Positions 13,979-23,009 of a DNA stretch of 64,000 nt are shown in pieces (the stretch's first letter is position 1; the number at the start of each line of letters is the position of its first letter). The translations under genes and the position numbers were made by a program. The DNA is from Gemmatimonadota bacterium (GTDB lineage Bacteria; Gemmatimonadota; Gemmatimonadetes; Gemmatimonadales; GWC2-71-9), in assembly GCA_029262195.1 (NCBI GenBank), contig JAJCZX010000024.1, positions 127,323 through 191,322 on the forward strand, read 5' to 3'. The notes beneath the pieces were generated by a model. It was not told the origin of the DNA and did not search any database. It worked only from the letters and a program-made list of their open reading frames with translations.

Positions 13979-16636
13979 TTACTCGTCCCGCAGTACAATA
14001 CTCGGGTCGACGCTAACGGCGCGGATGCCTGGAACAATACTGGCCAGTCCGCCGACGGAGAGGAGTATAACTGCCACGAGGGCCATGAGATGTGGACTCG
14101 CCGGATCGACCTGGAAAAGCATTCCTGCCAGTGCCGTGTTCAACGCCCATGCTCCCACGGCACCAATGACGATGCCGGTCGCTGTAGCCCCCATCCCGTG
14201 CCGCAAAACGCTGAATACGATGCTTTTACTCGAAGCGCCGACCGCTCTGCGTATTCCGAATTCATGCAGGCGCTCACTCACCGAACTTGAGACAACTCCG
14301 TAGACACCAAGTGCCGACAGGGCGACCGCGATCACAGCAAAAAAGCCGATCAAAAATACCGGGAAACGGATAGGCGCAAGCGTCTTCCCGATCGCCTGCT
14401 CCATAGTCTGGAGTTCGTCAACCGGCAGGGTAGGGTCAAGGTCCCAAACAGCGTTCTGAACCGATCTGGCGATGCTGGTTGGGTCGCCATCGGCCCGCGC
14501 GATTAACCTGAGATTGCCCATCGGCGCCTGCGTAACAGGAAAGTAGATGGCGGCGGGGGCATCGGCGGTTAAACCGGCTCCCCTTACATCGGGCACGATG
14601 CCCACGATCTCGGACGAAGTTGGATACCCGGCTGACGCCCAGAAGGGAGGGTTGTCAATCCTCTGGCCGAGGGGATCGTCGTTGGGCAAAAATTTTCTTA
14701 CGAACTGTTGGTTTACGATCACAGCGCCGGGTGACGCCTTGCGATCCCGCGAATCGAAATCACGCCCTCGGAGCAAACCGATTCTAAACGTTTCAAAAAA
14801 ACCGTTTGAAATGGTCTGTAGATTCGCTCTTGGTCGCTCATTCCGAGGAAGGTCGGGTTGACCTACGACTTGAATGCCCACCGGAAAACCTACATCGGGC
14901 TCCACCGGGTTGGTATACGAAAGGGACGCTGCCGCGACATCGGGCAAAGCGCGAACGTTGTCGAGAAGTTCAGAGAAGAATGCGTTGGTGCCGGCCCAAG
15001 CATCGTTATCGTCAATGTTGTATTGCTGCATCGGCATGTTCAACCTCATTGTGACCACACCTGACGGGTCGAATCCCGGGTCCACTCTCAAAACATTGAG
15101 GAGGCTCGCCAGAAACACGGCACCCGCTGCCATGAGACTGGTTGAAAGGGCCAACTCTATAACCACCAGGCCGTTTCGCAGCCTGTGCTTTCCGGCTCCG
15201 CCGCTGGTGCGGCCGCCATCCTTGAGGTCATCCTGGACGTTGGTGCGAGCCGCTTGAATAGCGGGGATAATTCCAAATCCGACACCAGCGAAAACGGACA
15301 CCGCTGCCATGATTCCTGTAACTCGGGCATCGAGGGATACCGCTTCCATTCGCGGTATACCTTCGGGGCTCAGTAGCAGGATGCCGTCCAGAATCCAGTG
15401 TCCTGCGACAATCCCGAGGCCGCCACCGGCCAGCGCCAGAACAACACTCTCGGTTAGAAATTGCCTCGTAATCTGAAAACCGCTGGCACCTACTGCAGTG
15501 CGGATTGCGATTTCTCTGCCCCTGTTGAAACCTCTACCGATCAAAAGATTCGCTACGTTGACGCATGCGATCAACAGCACCACCCCAACTGCGCCAAGTA
15601 GCAGGTACATCGGCTTTGCGATATCACCAATTGCTGCTTCGTGTAACGGTTCGAGCCGCGCCGACCTTCCAGAATTGGTGTTAGGATATTCACGCTCAAG
15701 GTTAGCAGCCACCCGACGAATATCGGCTTCAGCGGAGGCGATGGATGTGCCGTCCTTGATTCTCGCAATTACGGAAATACTGAGCCAGTCCCGGCCGAAT
15801 CCGTCAACCGATTGATTTGCCGCAGCATCGACCGGTTGCACGGGAATAGGTTTCCATACATCGACCCCCAGCCCGTTGAAATCGAATTGACGCGGAAGGA
15901 CGCCTATGATCTCAACGGTTCGCCCATCCAAAACGAGAGTCTCGCCAATCGCGTCTTCATTACCACCGGTTTGGGATTGCCAGAATGAGTGGCTGATTAG
16001 TGCCACCGGAGCATTGCGCTCCAGAAAGTCCTCAGCGAAGAAATCTCTTCCGTTGCTCGTGGTAACTCCAAGCGTTCGGAAAAACCCCTCAGAAGCTGAA
16101 CCCAGGGAGATTCTGGTAGGATCGGAGCTGGTCCCGGTGAGAATGGCTCTCCCGATTGAGTACCCTCCAAACGATCTGAATGCGGTCGTTTGCTCCTTAA
16201 AGTCGACGAAGTCCGCCTCTGAAGTTCGGGATCTGGTGTTGCCCGCTTCGAGGTTTTCTCCCCAGATGCGCACGAGCATCTGGGGGTCGTCATAGGGTAG
16301 CGAGCGGATAACGACCCCGTCCACAACTGAAAAGATTGCTGAGCTAAGGCCTATGCCGAGTGCCAGCGTACCAATTATGACGAGGGAAAACCCGGGGGCC
16401 TTTCTGATCGATCGAAACGCGAAACGGATGTCTGCAAGGAAGGGATCGAATCCAAAGTGTGACGTCATGTTTAGCGAATCTGTAAAAGCTCCCATTGCCC
16501 AGGCCATGGTCGCGTCTTTGGGAATCGCGTTAGCCTCGATTTCGGCGTACCACTCTGACTGCCAGTCTTTGCGGACCCTGCGGGGAACGAAGAGCGCTGC
16601 CGTTTTGATGATGGTTTTCAGAAGGGGCTTTTTCAT
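13979..16636 (-). CDS. ADOP-type ABC transporter permease (MacB/FtsX duplicated orphan permease)
   Basis: The 885-residue protein carries an N-terminal cytoplasmic segment (VPRRVRKDWQSEWYAEIEA) typical of ADOP proteins. Two FtsX/MacB_PCD repeats follow, each with a periplasmic domain and membrane helices. Examples are SLVIIGTLALGIGLSSAIFSVV followed by the domain with VALISHSFWQSQTGG, and a second half with DPLGQRI and the final GIRRAVGASSKSI block. No ATPase is encoded beside it, as usual for ADOP. The substrate is unknown. It overlaps the upstream PadR gene by 4 nt. Confidence 0.93.
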   Translation of the reverse strand: MKKPLLKTIIKTAALFVPRRVRKDWQSEWYAEIEANAIPKDATMAWAMGAFTDSLNMTSHFGFDPFLADIRFAFRSIRKAPGFSLVIIGTLALGIGLSSAIFSVVDGVVIRSLPYDDPQMLVRIWGENLEAGNTRSRTSEADFVDFKEQTTAFRSFGGYSIGRAILTGTSSDPTRISLGSASEGFFRTLGVTTSNGRDFFAEDFLERNAPVALISHSFWQSQTGGNEDAIGETLVLDGRTVEIIGVLPRQFDFNGLGVDVWKPIPVQPVDAAANQSVDGFGRDWLSISVIARIKDGTSIASAEADIRRVAANLEREYPNTNSGRSARLEPLHEAAIGDIAKPMYLLLGAVGVVLLIACVNVANLLIGRGFNRGREIAIRTAVGASGFQITRQFLTESVVLALAGGGLGIVAGHWILDGILLLSPEGIPRMEAVSLDARVTGIMAAVSVFAGVGFGIIPAIQAARTNVQDDLKDGGRTSGGAGKHRLRNGLVVIELALSTSLMAAGAVFLASLLNVLRVDPGFDPSGVVTMRLNMPMQQYNIDDNDAWAGTNAFFSELLDNVRALPDVAAASLSYTNPVEPDVGFPVGIQVVGQPDLPRNERPRANLQTISNGFFETFRIGLLRGRDFDSRDRKASPGAVIVNQQFVRKFLPNDDPLGQRIDNPPFWASAGYPTSSEIVGIVPDVRGAGLTADAPAAIYFPVTQAPMGNLRLIARADGDPTSIARSVQNAVWDLDPTLPVDELQTMEQAIGKTLAPIRFPVFLIGFFAVIAVALSALGVYGVVSSSVSERLHEFGIRRAVGASSKSIVFSVLRHGMGATATGIVIGAVGAWALNTALAGMLFQVDPASPHLMALVAVILLSVGGLASIVPGIRAVSVDPSIVLRDE

Positions 16637-16962
16637 GCTGTAGCCGGTCTCGTCTTCTTGTTTGCCATTTTGGAGTCGTGCGGATCGACGATTTCGCGAT
16701 ATGCCACCAGAGCCTCGTCAAGGGCTTGTTTGCCCCGTCGGGTCACCTCATAGTATCGACGGCGAGGTCGACCCGAGTTTTCGGATACCTCTGCGTTCTC
16801 CCATTGAGATCGGACGAACCCGAGTTTTTCGAGGCGACGCAAAGACCTGTACACGGTCGCAGTATGGTTACCGGTGGATGAAACGATTTCGAACCCGTAT
16901 CTGGACCCCGAAACTAGGGCTTTTAGCACGATTACCGTTTGTTGACCCAGTTCTCTCGCCAC
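16633..16962 (-). CDS. PadR family transcriptional regulator
   Basis: This 109-residue winged-helix protein contains the PadR segments QTVIVLKALVSGSRYGFEIV, TATVYRSLRRLEKLGFV and GRPRRRYYEVTRRGKQALDEAL. The latter two are the recognition helix and the R-R-x-Y-x-[VL]-T wing. PadR genes are regularly paired with ADOP permeases and are likely to repress them. The GTG start (CAC at 16960-16962 on the plus strand) follows an A-rich stretch. The stop overlaps the permease ATG, so the two are translationally coupled. Confidence 0.93.
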   Translation of the reverse strand: MARELGQQTVIVLKALVSGSRYGFEIVSSTGNHTATVYRSLRRLEKLGFVRSQWENAEVSENSGRPRRRYYEVTRRGKQALDEALVAYREIVDPHDSKMANKKTRPATA

Positions 16963-17122
16963 TTTTTATCCGTTGATTGGTGTTGCTTGTGGTATCTATG
17001 TACGTGTAGTACTCGTGCAGTGCTCGGAAGTTCCTGGTTCGAAGATTCGCGTAGAACCTTACTAAAGGCGGAACTGCGGGGCAGGTTGGGTGGTTGGTAT
17101 CAGTGGCTAACAAGGCAAGTAT

Positions 17123-18442
17123 TTGAATTCTCCTCAAAACCAAAAATTTTCCTCGGCATTTGGCGTCATCATGACGTTCGTCGGGGTGGCCGTTGGGCTG
17201 GGCAACGTTTGGCGTTTCCCGTATATGGTCAGCGCGTTCGGTGGCGGCGCGTTTCTGGCAACCTATATCGTTATTCTGGTGGCTTTTGGTCTGCCTGCCC
17301 TAATGGCCGAGCTCACTCTTGGTAGAATGACCAGACGGGAGACCCTTGGGACATTTTCTCTAATTGGCATGCCGGGAGGGCGGGGGATCGGTTGGTTGCT
17401 AACTCTCGGCGTGTTTATGGCCGTTTCGTATTATACGGTCATTGTTGGGTGGGTCCTGAAATACTTCGTCCTGTCGATCACCGGCGGTGTGACCGAAGTG
17501 GCGCCCGACACGTTCTTTGAGAGCACCCTCGGTGGTTTTGACGGACAGTTTGTAACGACCGCTATCATTCTTTTCTTTGCGGCATTGGTTCTTTCAAAGG
17601 GTCTGAAGAATGGTATTGAGCGGGTAAGCAAGATTGGAATGCCGCTACTTTTTCTGGCCCTGATCGTGCTGGTGGTAAGAACTGTTACGTTGCCCGGTGC
17701 CGGTGAAGGGTTGGCTTTCTATCTTACTCCTGATTTTTCGCGTGTTACTCCGGCTGTGCTTGTCGGTGCTATGGGGCAGGTCTTCTTTTCGCTGAGCCTG
17801 GGCGGGACCTATATTCTAACCTACGCTAGTTACATGCCGGACGATGCTAACATTCCCAGGAGTGCACTGTCCGTGGCGTTAATGGAAACTGGTGCGGCGG
17901 TGTTGGCCGGTCTGGTTATCGTCCCAGCTGCGGTAATTTTTGGCCTGGAACTCAACAGCGGTCCCTCTCTGACATTCATAACTGCACCGACGATCTTCGC
18001 GTCAATGCCTGCCGCTTCGGTTTTTTCGAGCCTGTTCTTTGGTTTGTTATTGGTAGCGGCGTTCCTGTCGGCCGTCGCGGCCTTCGAGGTATTGGTGGCC
18101 ACCGGGGTTGCCAAGCTGGCATGGTCGCGGACAAAGGCCTCCGTGGTTGTATGCGGCTTGGCACTGGTGGCTGCCGTCCCGGCGATGATGAGCCTGGACT
18201 ACATTCTCAATAGCGACATAATCTGGGGCTCGACAATGCAACCCCTGGGTAGCGCTCTGGTTTTGCTCGGTCTCGGTTGGGTCGTCGGTCTCGGCAAAAC
18301 GCTGGAAGAGGTTAACAGGGGCAGTGAAAAAGCGGTCGTGGGCAAGGTCTGGTTCTTTTGGATCAGGTACGTTGTACCGGCCGGTATTATTCTGATACTT
18401 GTTCTTGGCTTGAAGGACGCATTGGCGTCGTTCGGCAGTTGA
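17123..18442 (+). CDS. Sodium-dependent transporter, NSS/SNF family
   Basis: The 439-residue membrane protein has eleven to twelve helices and the signature VAVGLGNVWRFPYMVSAFGG of helix 1 (Na+ and substrate site) near residue 25. LILTYASYMP-like and later family blocks follow. It is probably a Na+-coupled amino-acid symporter, with substrate unknown. The frame opens at TTG 17123. The next in-frame ATG lies inside helix 1 and would remove part of the Na+ site, so the TTG start is needed although no strong ribosome binding site is seen. Confidence 0.92.
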   Translation: MNSPQNQKFSSAFGVIMTFVGVAVGLGNVWRFPYMVSAFGGGAFLATYIVILVAFGLPALMAELTLGRMTRRETLGTFSLIGMPGGRGIGWLLTLGVFMAVSYYTVIVGWVLKYFVLSITGGVTEVAPDTFFESTLGGFDGQFVTTAIILFFAALVLSKGLKNGIERVSKIGMPLLFLALIVLVVRTVTLPGAGEGLAFYLTPDFSRVTPAVLVGAMGQVFFSLSLGGTYILTYASYMPDDANIPRSALSVALMETGAAVLAGLVIVPAAVIFGLELNSGPSLTFITAPTIFASMPAASVFSSLFFGLLLVAAFLSAVAAFEVLVATGVAKLAWSRTKASVVVCGLALVAAVPAMMSLDYILNSDIIWGSTMQPLGSALVLLGLGWVVGLGKTLEEVNRGSEKAVVGKVWFFWIRYVVPAGIILILVLGLKDALASFGS

Positions 18443-18468
18443 GCACCTATATAGTCTGAGGATTACAA

Positions 18469-19548
18469 ATGTCGAAGGAACAGGATTCTGGCGTCGATGC
18501 CGTCAATCAAGATTTCATACGTTACGACCAGGTAAACAAGGAGCACACCTACAATCTCGCCGAGCATGAAAATGAGGATCAGTTTGACGACGATTTCCAG
18601 ATAAAGACCTGTGACATCGGGCAGTACCTTCACGGCGACGAAAAGGACAAGAAATTTTTTGCCCAGGAACTTGGGTCAGCCATGGAGGAAATCGGTTTCG
18701 CTATTCTGGTAGGCCACGGGGTAGACGGTCGACTCTATGAAGAGGCCGAAGAAAGAGTTGTCGAGATGTTTTCTTCCCTGACACTTGAACAAAAAATGGA
18801 GTACAGGGCCGAGCGCCACGGCTCGGTAAATCAGGGTTACTTCCCCATCAAGGAGACCAGCGATATCCATCCTGACCTTGTTGAGGGATGGGTCTTTTGT
18901 CGGCGGGCTTTCGATCTATCAGGGAATGAGGGTGAGTTTCGCGAACAAGATTTTTGGCCCCGAACGGGGGACGAACCTTTTTTTAGAAAAATCGTTGCCC
19001 AACACGAGCAACTCATTACACCGCTGATGCAGAGTATCCTGCGATACTTTGATTGCGATCCCAATCTCTACGACGACCGACTCCGGGATACTAATTTCGG
19101 CTTTCGGCTCAACTATTATCCTCCGCTATCGGCCACCGACGCCAGTTCGGGTGCCGGCCGTTTGCTTGGACATGAAGACGTAGACCTTTTCACGATCTTG
19201 CCAGCGCCTGCTACCGAGGGGCTTCAGGCCTTGAATCGGAAGAACATGAAGTGGATCAGGTTGAAAGCGCCTCGCGGGTCGATAATCCTCAACACCGGGG
19301 ATTACATGCAGCACCTGACGAACGACATACTACCATCGACCACTCACCGGGTGAGTCAACCGAAAGATTCGACCAATCTTGGCAAGCCGCGGGTGTCAAT
19401 TCCAATGGCGGCTTACCTGAATGAAAACGAACTGATGGAGGTCTTGCCTACGATTCCCAACCCGAAATATGACCCGATCAAGGCGATCGCCTTCCACACC
19501 AGGACTACCAGTAAATTCTACGGTGACGAATACGCCGTGGACGATTAG
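18469..19548 (+). CDS. 2-oxoglutarate/Fe(II) oxygenase, isopenicillin N synthase family
   Basis: The 359-residue protein has a DIOX_N-like N-terminal part (GFAILVGHGV) and a jelly-roll oxygenase core. Fe(II) ligands are H235 and D237 (GHEDVD) and H293 (STTHRV). R308 and S310 (KPRVSIP) are the usual 2-oxoglutarate-binding R-x-S. The N-terminus of about 45 residues is acidic and unusual. The reaction cannot be named: the family covers hydroxylations, desaturations and ring closures. It lies 26 nt after the NSS transporter gene, so a shared transcript is plausible. Confidence 0.9.
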   Translation: MSKEQDSGVDAVNQDFIRYDQVNKEHTYNLAEHENEDQFDDDFQIKTCDIGQYLHGDEKDKKFFAQELGSAMEEIGFAILVGHGVDGRLYEEAEERVVEMFSSLTLEQKMEYRAERHGSVNQGYFPIKETSDIHPDLVEGWVFCRRAFDLSGNEGEFREQDFWPRTGDEPFFRKIVAQHEQLITPLMQSILRYFDCDPNLYDDRLRDTNFGFRLNYYPPLSATDASSGAGRLLGHEDVDLFTILPAPATEGLQALNRKNMKWIRLKAPRGSIILNTGDYMQHLTNDILPSTTHRVSQPKDSTNLGKPRVSIPMAAYLNENELMEVLPTIPNPKYDPIKAIAFHTRTTSKFYGDEYAVDD

Positions 19549-19560
19549 TCCTAGGAGTAG

Positions 19561-20697
19561 TTAGTTGGTCTCGTCTGGATTGGACATGCGCCAGAATGAA
19601 ATTCCGCCGGGCTGATGAACAACCTCTACCGAAGCTGCAACCGTTTTGGTCTCCAGGTCTATGACGTCAACGGTGCCTCGCGTTGCTCCAATTGCCTCGT
19701 TGCTTATGAAGGCGTAGCGCGAGTCGGGGCTGATCGTCACACCGTGCGTTACCGGCTGGGAAGTTGAGATACGGGTTTCGGCTCCACCTGGCAGGTCGAA
19801 GACGGCTACCGACTGTGCTCCTTTGAGTGACACCACCAGGTACCTCCCGTCGGCGCTAATATCCGCGTTGTAGGGTCCGCGTCCTGTCGGGATACTACGG
19901 CGGATTTCCATGGTTGCCGCGTCGATTTCGAGGATTTCTCCACGGCCGTTGCAGGGCACGTAAAGCGTTTCGTCGTCGGGGGTGACGGTTACCCAGGTTG
20001 GTTTGCAACGGTCGGCGTTGCCGGAGAGGCCTGTGCCTGTGTTTCCGGTTTCCAGCAGGCCTTCAGAACCCCTTGTCAAAAAGAGGCGTCGGGCTACTGC
20101 GAGACGACTGGTTGAAATGTCGACAAGTTGATCGCTTGCCACGCAAACCGAGTAGTGGCTTGAACCGCTGTTATTAACCCGGCCGCCGTGCGGTTTCACG
20201 CACGTTTCGATCTGTGTTATCTCCTGGAGGTTCGGCGTGAAGATAGCCGAAACGGACGACGCGATGGGGTTGCCGTGAAGGTTGAAATTCACAACGAACA
20301 ACATCGAACCGTCCGGAGTGGGAGCCATGGTAGCGGGAAAAAGTCCAACCGTTGTCGTATCGACCAGTTGATTCGATCCCGTCGCGTATTTCCAGACTTT
20401 CCCGTAAGGGAAGCCGTGGGCTAGCGAAACATAAAAAAAGTTTCCGTCCGGGCTCACCGTCATTCCGTGGGCACCATCAAGGTCGGCTGGCATGACCCCG
20501 ACAGCGATGGTTTGCTCCTGTTCGATGCCGTCTGGCCCGAAGCGCACGAGGCTTACCAGGTCGGAGGATTCGTTAGCTACGTATGCCCAGTAATTCGACG
20601 TAGGAGGTGTAACGCCCGGATTCAGGTCAACCAGTTGCGCACCGGCCGTGCCGGCATAAACGGTCAGCGCGAAAGTTGTGAGAACCAATCGTCTCAT
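19561..20697 (-). CDS. Secreted YncE-like beta-propeller protein
   Basis: The 378-residue protein has a signal peptide (MRRLVLTTFALTVYAGTAGAQ). It then carries repeated propeller blades of the kind SPDGNFFYVS, TPDGSMLFVV, TPDDETLYVP, SADGRYLVVS and SPDSRYAFIS, each ending a four-stranded sheet. This is the YVTN/YncE-type propeller found in periplasmic binding or scaffold proteins. Paired Cys occur in CVKPHGG and SVCVAS. No catalytic residues can be named. It is adjacent and codirectional to another secreted repeat protein upstream at 20831-22840. Confidence 0.85.
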   Translation of the reverse strand: MRRLVLTTFALTVYAGTAGAQLVDLNPGVTPPTSNYWAYVANESSDLVSLVRFGPDGIEQEQTIAVGVMPADLDGAHGMTVSPDGNFFYVSLAHGFPYGKVWKYATGSNQLVDTTTVGLFPATMAPTPDGSMLFVVNFNLHGNPIASSVSAIFTPNLQEITQIETCVKPHGGRVNNSGSSHYSVCVASDQLVDISTSRLAVARRLFLTRGSEGLLETGNTGTGLSGNADRCKPTWVTVTPDDETLYVPCNGRGEILEIDAATMEIRRSIPTGRGPYNADISADGRYLVVSLKGAQSVAVFDLPGGAETRISTSQPVTHGVTISPDSRYAFISNEAIGATRGTVDVIDLETKTVAASVEVVHQPGGISFWRMSNPDETN

Positions 20698-20830
20698 GCT
20701 TTGTAAAGCCTTTCGGATCTATATTACCGAAAAAAGTGGTCGGTCTTCCAATATGGGCCATGAAACTGCGTCCAATGTTAGGCCTTTGCAAATATAACCG
20801 GGCTGAAAGCCTTCTATTCCATTCCGACCC

Positions 20831-22840
20831 TCAGGGAGACATTTCCACGGGACGGTCGTGTTTTACGACCCACAGCCCGCTGTTCATGTCCGTAAGGAAA
20901 ATATTCCCCTTGTATGGCTGAGGTCCCCAGGCCATGGGGGAATTGGGTTGAATCGCTTCACCCTCGGCGCCGGAGGTTGAAAAACGACCTATTTCACGGC
21001 CCTGTCTGTAAAGGTCTCCCCGCAGTTCGCCGGTAACGTCAACAATCCTCAACCCGCCGTTGTAATAAGCCACGTAAAGAGTGCCGTTCTCTACCCAGAT
21101 GTTGTGGGCACCTGCTTCGGGCACATCGTATTTAGCCACCTCAGCGGGGTTCTCGATATCGGATACATCAAAGACGTGGATGTAACCACTTGGACCCGGA
21201 AGCTCGTCGCCGACGAAAACGTAATCCCCCTCGCGCCAGGCTGTGTGGGTGTTTCCCATATCATAGGAAACCCGGGACACGAACTGGGGCTCCAGCGCGG
21301 TTCCCCCATGTGTGCCGGCCCCGACGTCGAGAATGACCAGCCCATCGTCCCAATAAGATACGTAAGCGTAGCGTCCGTCTGCCCAAACGTCATGGAGCGA
21401 TTTGTTTGTATCGCCCGGACGCAATTCCCAACGTCCGTAATAGGTGGGGTTATACGGGTCGGACATATCGATCACATCCATCGCGGATGTTCCGTCATTG
21501 ACCGTATAAACCACATCGCCGTTGATCCAGACGTTGTGAATCCCGCCGGTCAAATTGTTCGTCAGCTCTGCTATCACCTCGGGGTGGGCTGGATCGTCCA
21601 GGCTCAGAACGACTATGCCGTTCGCGCGACCGCTGGCTCCCTCCCGCGTGATAATTGCCCAGCTGGCATCTCCATTCACCTTAACATCGTTTACTACGCG
21701 GGCGTCAACCACCACAGAGTCAACCAGGTCCGGCGCCGAGGGGTCGGTTACGTCCCAGACGAACATCCGCTGACCACCACCATTAGCGTGTGTGCCGGTG
21801 TAGGCGTAGTCACGCCCGTTATTGCCCTCAAAAATCCAGAGATCCGAGGTCGCCACGGCCGCGCGCGGGCCGCGTCCCACAAGCTGGACGTTGGTGGCGG
21901 GAGCCCTCGCCTCAACTTCGACTACCGCTTGGGCCGCTATGTTGCCTGCGGTGACGATGACCCTGTAGGACCCGGGGTTTTCTGCGACAAATGTCCCGTC
22001 GTCGAAAATTTCTGCGCCCGCTGAATCGAGACCAAAAACAGAAAAAGAAAGTGCGAGGTTGTCGACCGCTCTACCCCGCGCGTCGAGCGCGGAGATTTCA
22101 AGGTGTTCGACGTCGCCAGTGCGTGTGCGAATGGTTTGCGGCGAAAGCGTCAGCTGGCGAACCGGGTTTGCCTCAACATTGAAATCTCGCGTACCCGCAA
22201 CGCCGTCGACGGAGCTGGTCGCTGTGATTCTCACATCACCGGTACCGACAAACGTTACTACGCCGCCCGCGGTAACCGATGCTACTGCACGATCGCCGGA
22301 ACGCCAGGTCAGGGATGCTGTCGCGTGGGTGTCGCCCCGCGTGGTGAGGATGGTGCCTTCAAGCTTGTACGAAGTACCCACGATTGGTGCGAACTGTGGA
22401 TCTTCTATAACAACGGATGCTACCGGCCAATCCCGCACGGTGACTGGTATCGAGTCGATAAGGCGCCAGGTCCCTCCGCCGGTGGGGGCGGGAGACCGCA
22501 CTACGATCGCCATCATATCTGTGCCCGGCGCTTCGCCCCAGAAGAGGTAGGTGTCTGGAATGGAATCCTTGATGCTCTGCAGGCCCGAGATCGCAGAATT
22601 AGAAAAAATCCCCCAGCGAACGCCGCTCACACGATTCCCGTCGGAATCATAGAAACTCCCCGAGAAGGTCAAAGAATCCTGCCGAGCCACCGACAATTGG
22701 CTTGAAGTGAGTGCTATACGGGCAACTCTGCCTCCGGCTTCCAGGACGTCTGGTGCATCTTCCTCCTGTGCTGCCAGGGGGGACCAGATCGTGAGCAAAA
22801 CTATTGATGCCGCCGCTAAAACTCGATTTCGATGGTTCAT
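20831..22840 (-). CDS. Secreted LVIVD-repeat protein with bacterial Ig-like domains
   Basis: The 669-residue protein has a signal peptide (VLAAASIVLLTIWSPLAAQ) and about 300 residues with Ig-like (BIG2-type) features such as TWRSGDRAVASVTAGGVVTF. The C-terminal half is made of LVIVD repeats (MFVWDVTDPSAPDLVDSV, IVVLSLDDPAHPEVIAEL, MDVIDMSDPYNPTYYGRW, IHVFDVSDIENPAEVAKY, LRIVDVTG). The repeats form a propeller-like surface domain seen in many exported proteins. Function unknown; binding or adhesion is a guess. The stop lies 133 bp upstream of the next minus-strand gene. Confidence 0.87.
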   Translation of the reverse strand: MNHRNRVLAAASIVLLTIWSPLAAQEEDAPDVLEAGGRVARIALTSSQLSVARQDSLTFSGSFYDSDGNRVSGVRWGIFSNSAISGLQSIKDSIPDTYLFWGEAPGTDMMAIVVRSPAPTGGGTWRLIDSIPVTVRDWPVASVVIEDPQFAPIVGTSYKLEGTILTTRGDTHATASLTWRSGDRAVASVTAGGVVTFVGTGDVRITATSSVDGVAGTRDFNVEANPVRQLTLSPQTIRTRTGDVEHLEISALDARGRAVDNLALSFSVFGLDSAGAEIFDDGTFVAENPGSYRVIVTAGNIAAQAVVEVEARAPATNVQLVGRGPRAAVATSDLWIFEGNNGRDYAYTGTHANGGGQRMFVWDVTDPSAPDLVDSVVVDARVVNDVKVNGDASWAIITREGASGRANGIVVLSLDDPAHPEVIAELTNNLTGGIHNVWINGDVVYTVNDGTSAMDVIDMSDPYNPTYYGRWELRPGDTNKSLHDVWADGRYAYVSYWDDGLVILDVGAGTHGGTALEPQFVSRVSYDMGNTHTAWREGDYVFVGDELPGPSGYIHVFDVSDIENPAEVAKYDVPEAGAHNIWVENGTLYVAYYNGGLRIVDVTGELRGDLYRQGREIGRFSTSGAEGEAIQPNSPMAWGPQPYKGNIFLTDMNSGLWVVKHDRPVEMSP

Positions 22841-22965
22841 GGGATTCCCTTAGGCCGGAGATTTGGCGTAACAAAAAGAGTACACTGGAACAGCTTGCAT
22901 GTTTCTAAAGACTGTTTCAAGCTGAAACCACTTCGCGGGACGACGTGTGGACGAGCAAAAAAACG

Positions 22966-22994
22966 TTGACTCGTAACTAAACTTTTGCTACGTT
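22966..22994 (+). promoter_or_regulatory. Candidate sigma70-type promoter for the NlpC/P60 gene
   Basis: TTGACT at 22966-22971 and TACGTT at 22989-22994 are separated by 17 nt. The predicted transcription start (about 7 nt downstream) is only about 9 nt before the ATG at 23010, leaving almost no 5' leader. Confidence 0.45.
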
Positions 22995-23009
22995 GGGGCC
23001 TGAAAGTCT

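Noticed and set aside
15060-15080. tRNA T-arm-like GGGTCGAATCCC
   Set aside because: It lies inside the ADOP permease coding region and no cloverleaf can be formed around it.
17000-17012. GTAC-N5-GTAC as a PadR operator
   Set aside because: It lies upstream of padR, but GTAC is self-palindromic and short; without a second copy or relatives it is not distinguishable from chance.
21104-22024. 306-codon plus-strand open frame opposite the LVIVD-repeat gene
   Set aside because: No ribosome binding site, no domain, and it mirrors the GC-rich codon pattern of the real gene.
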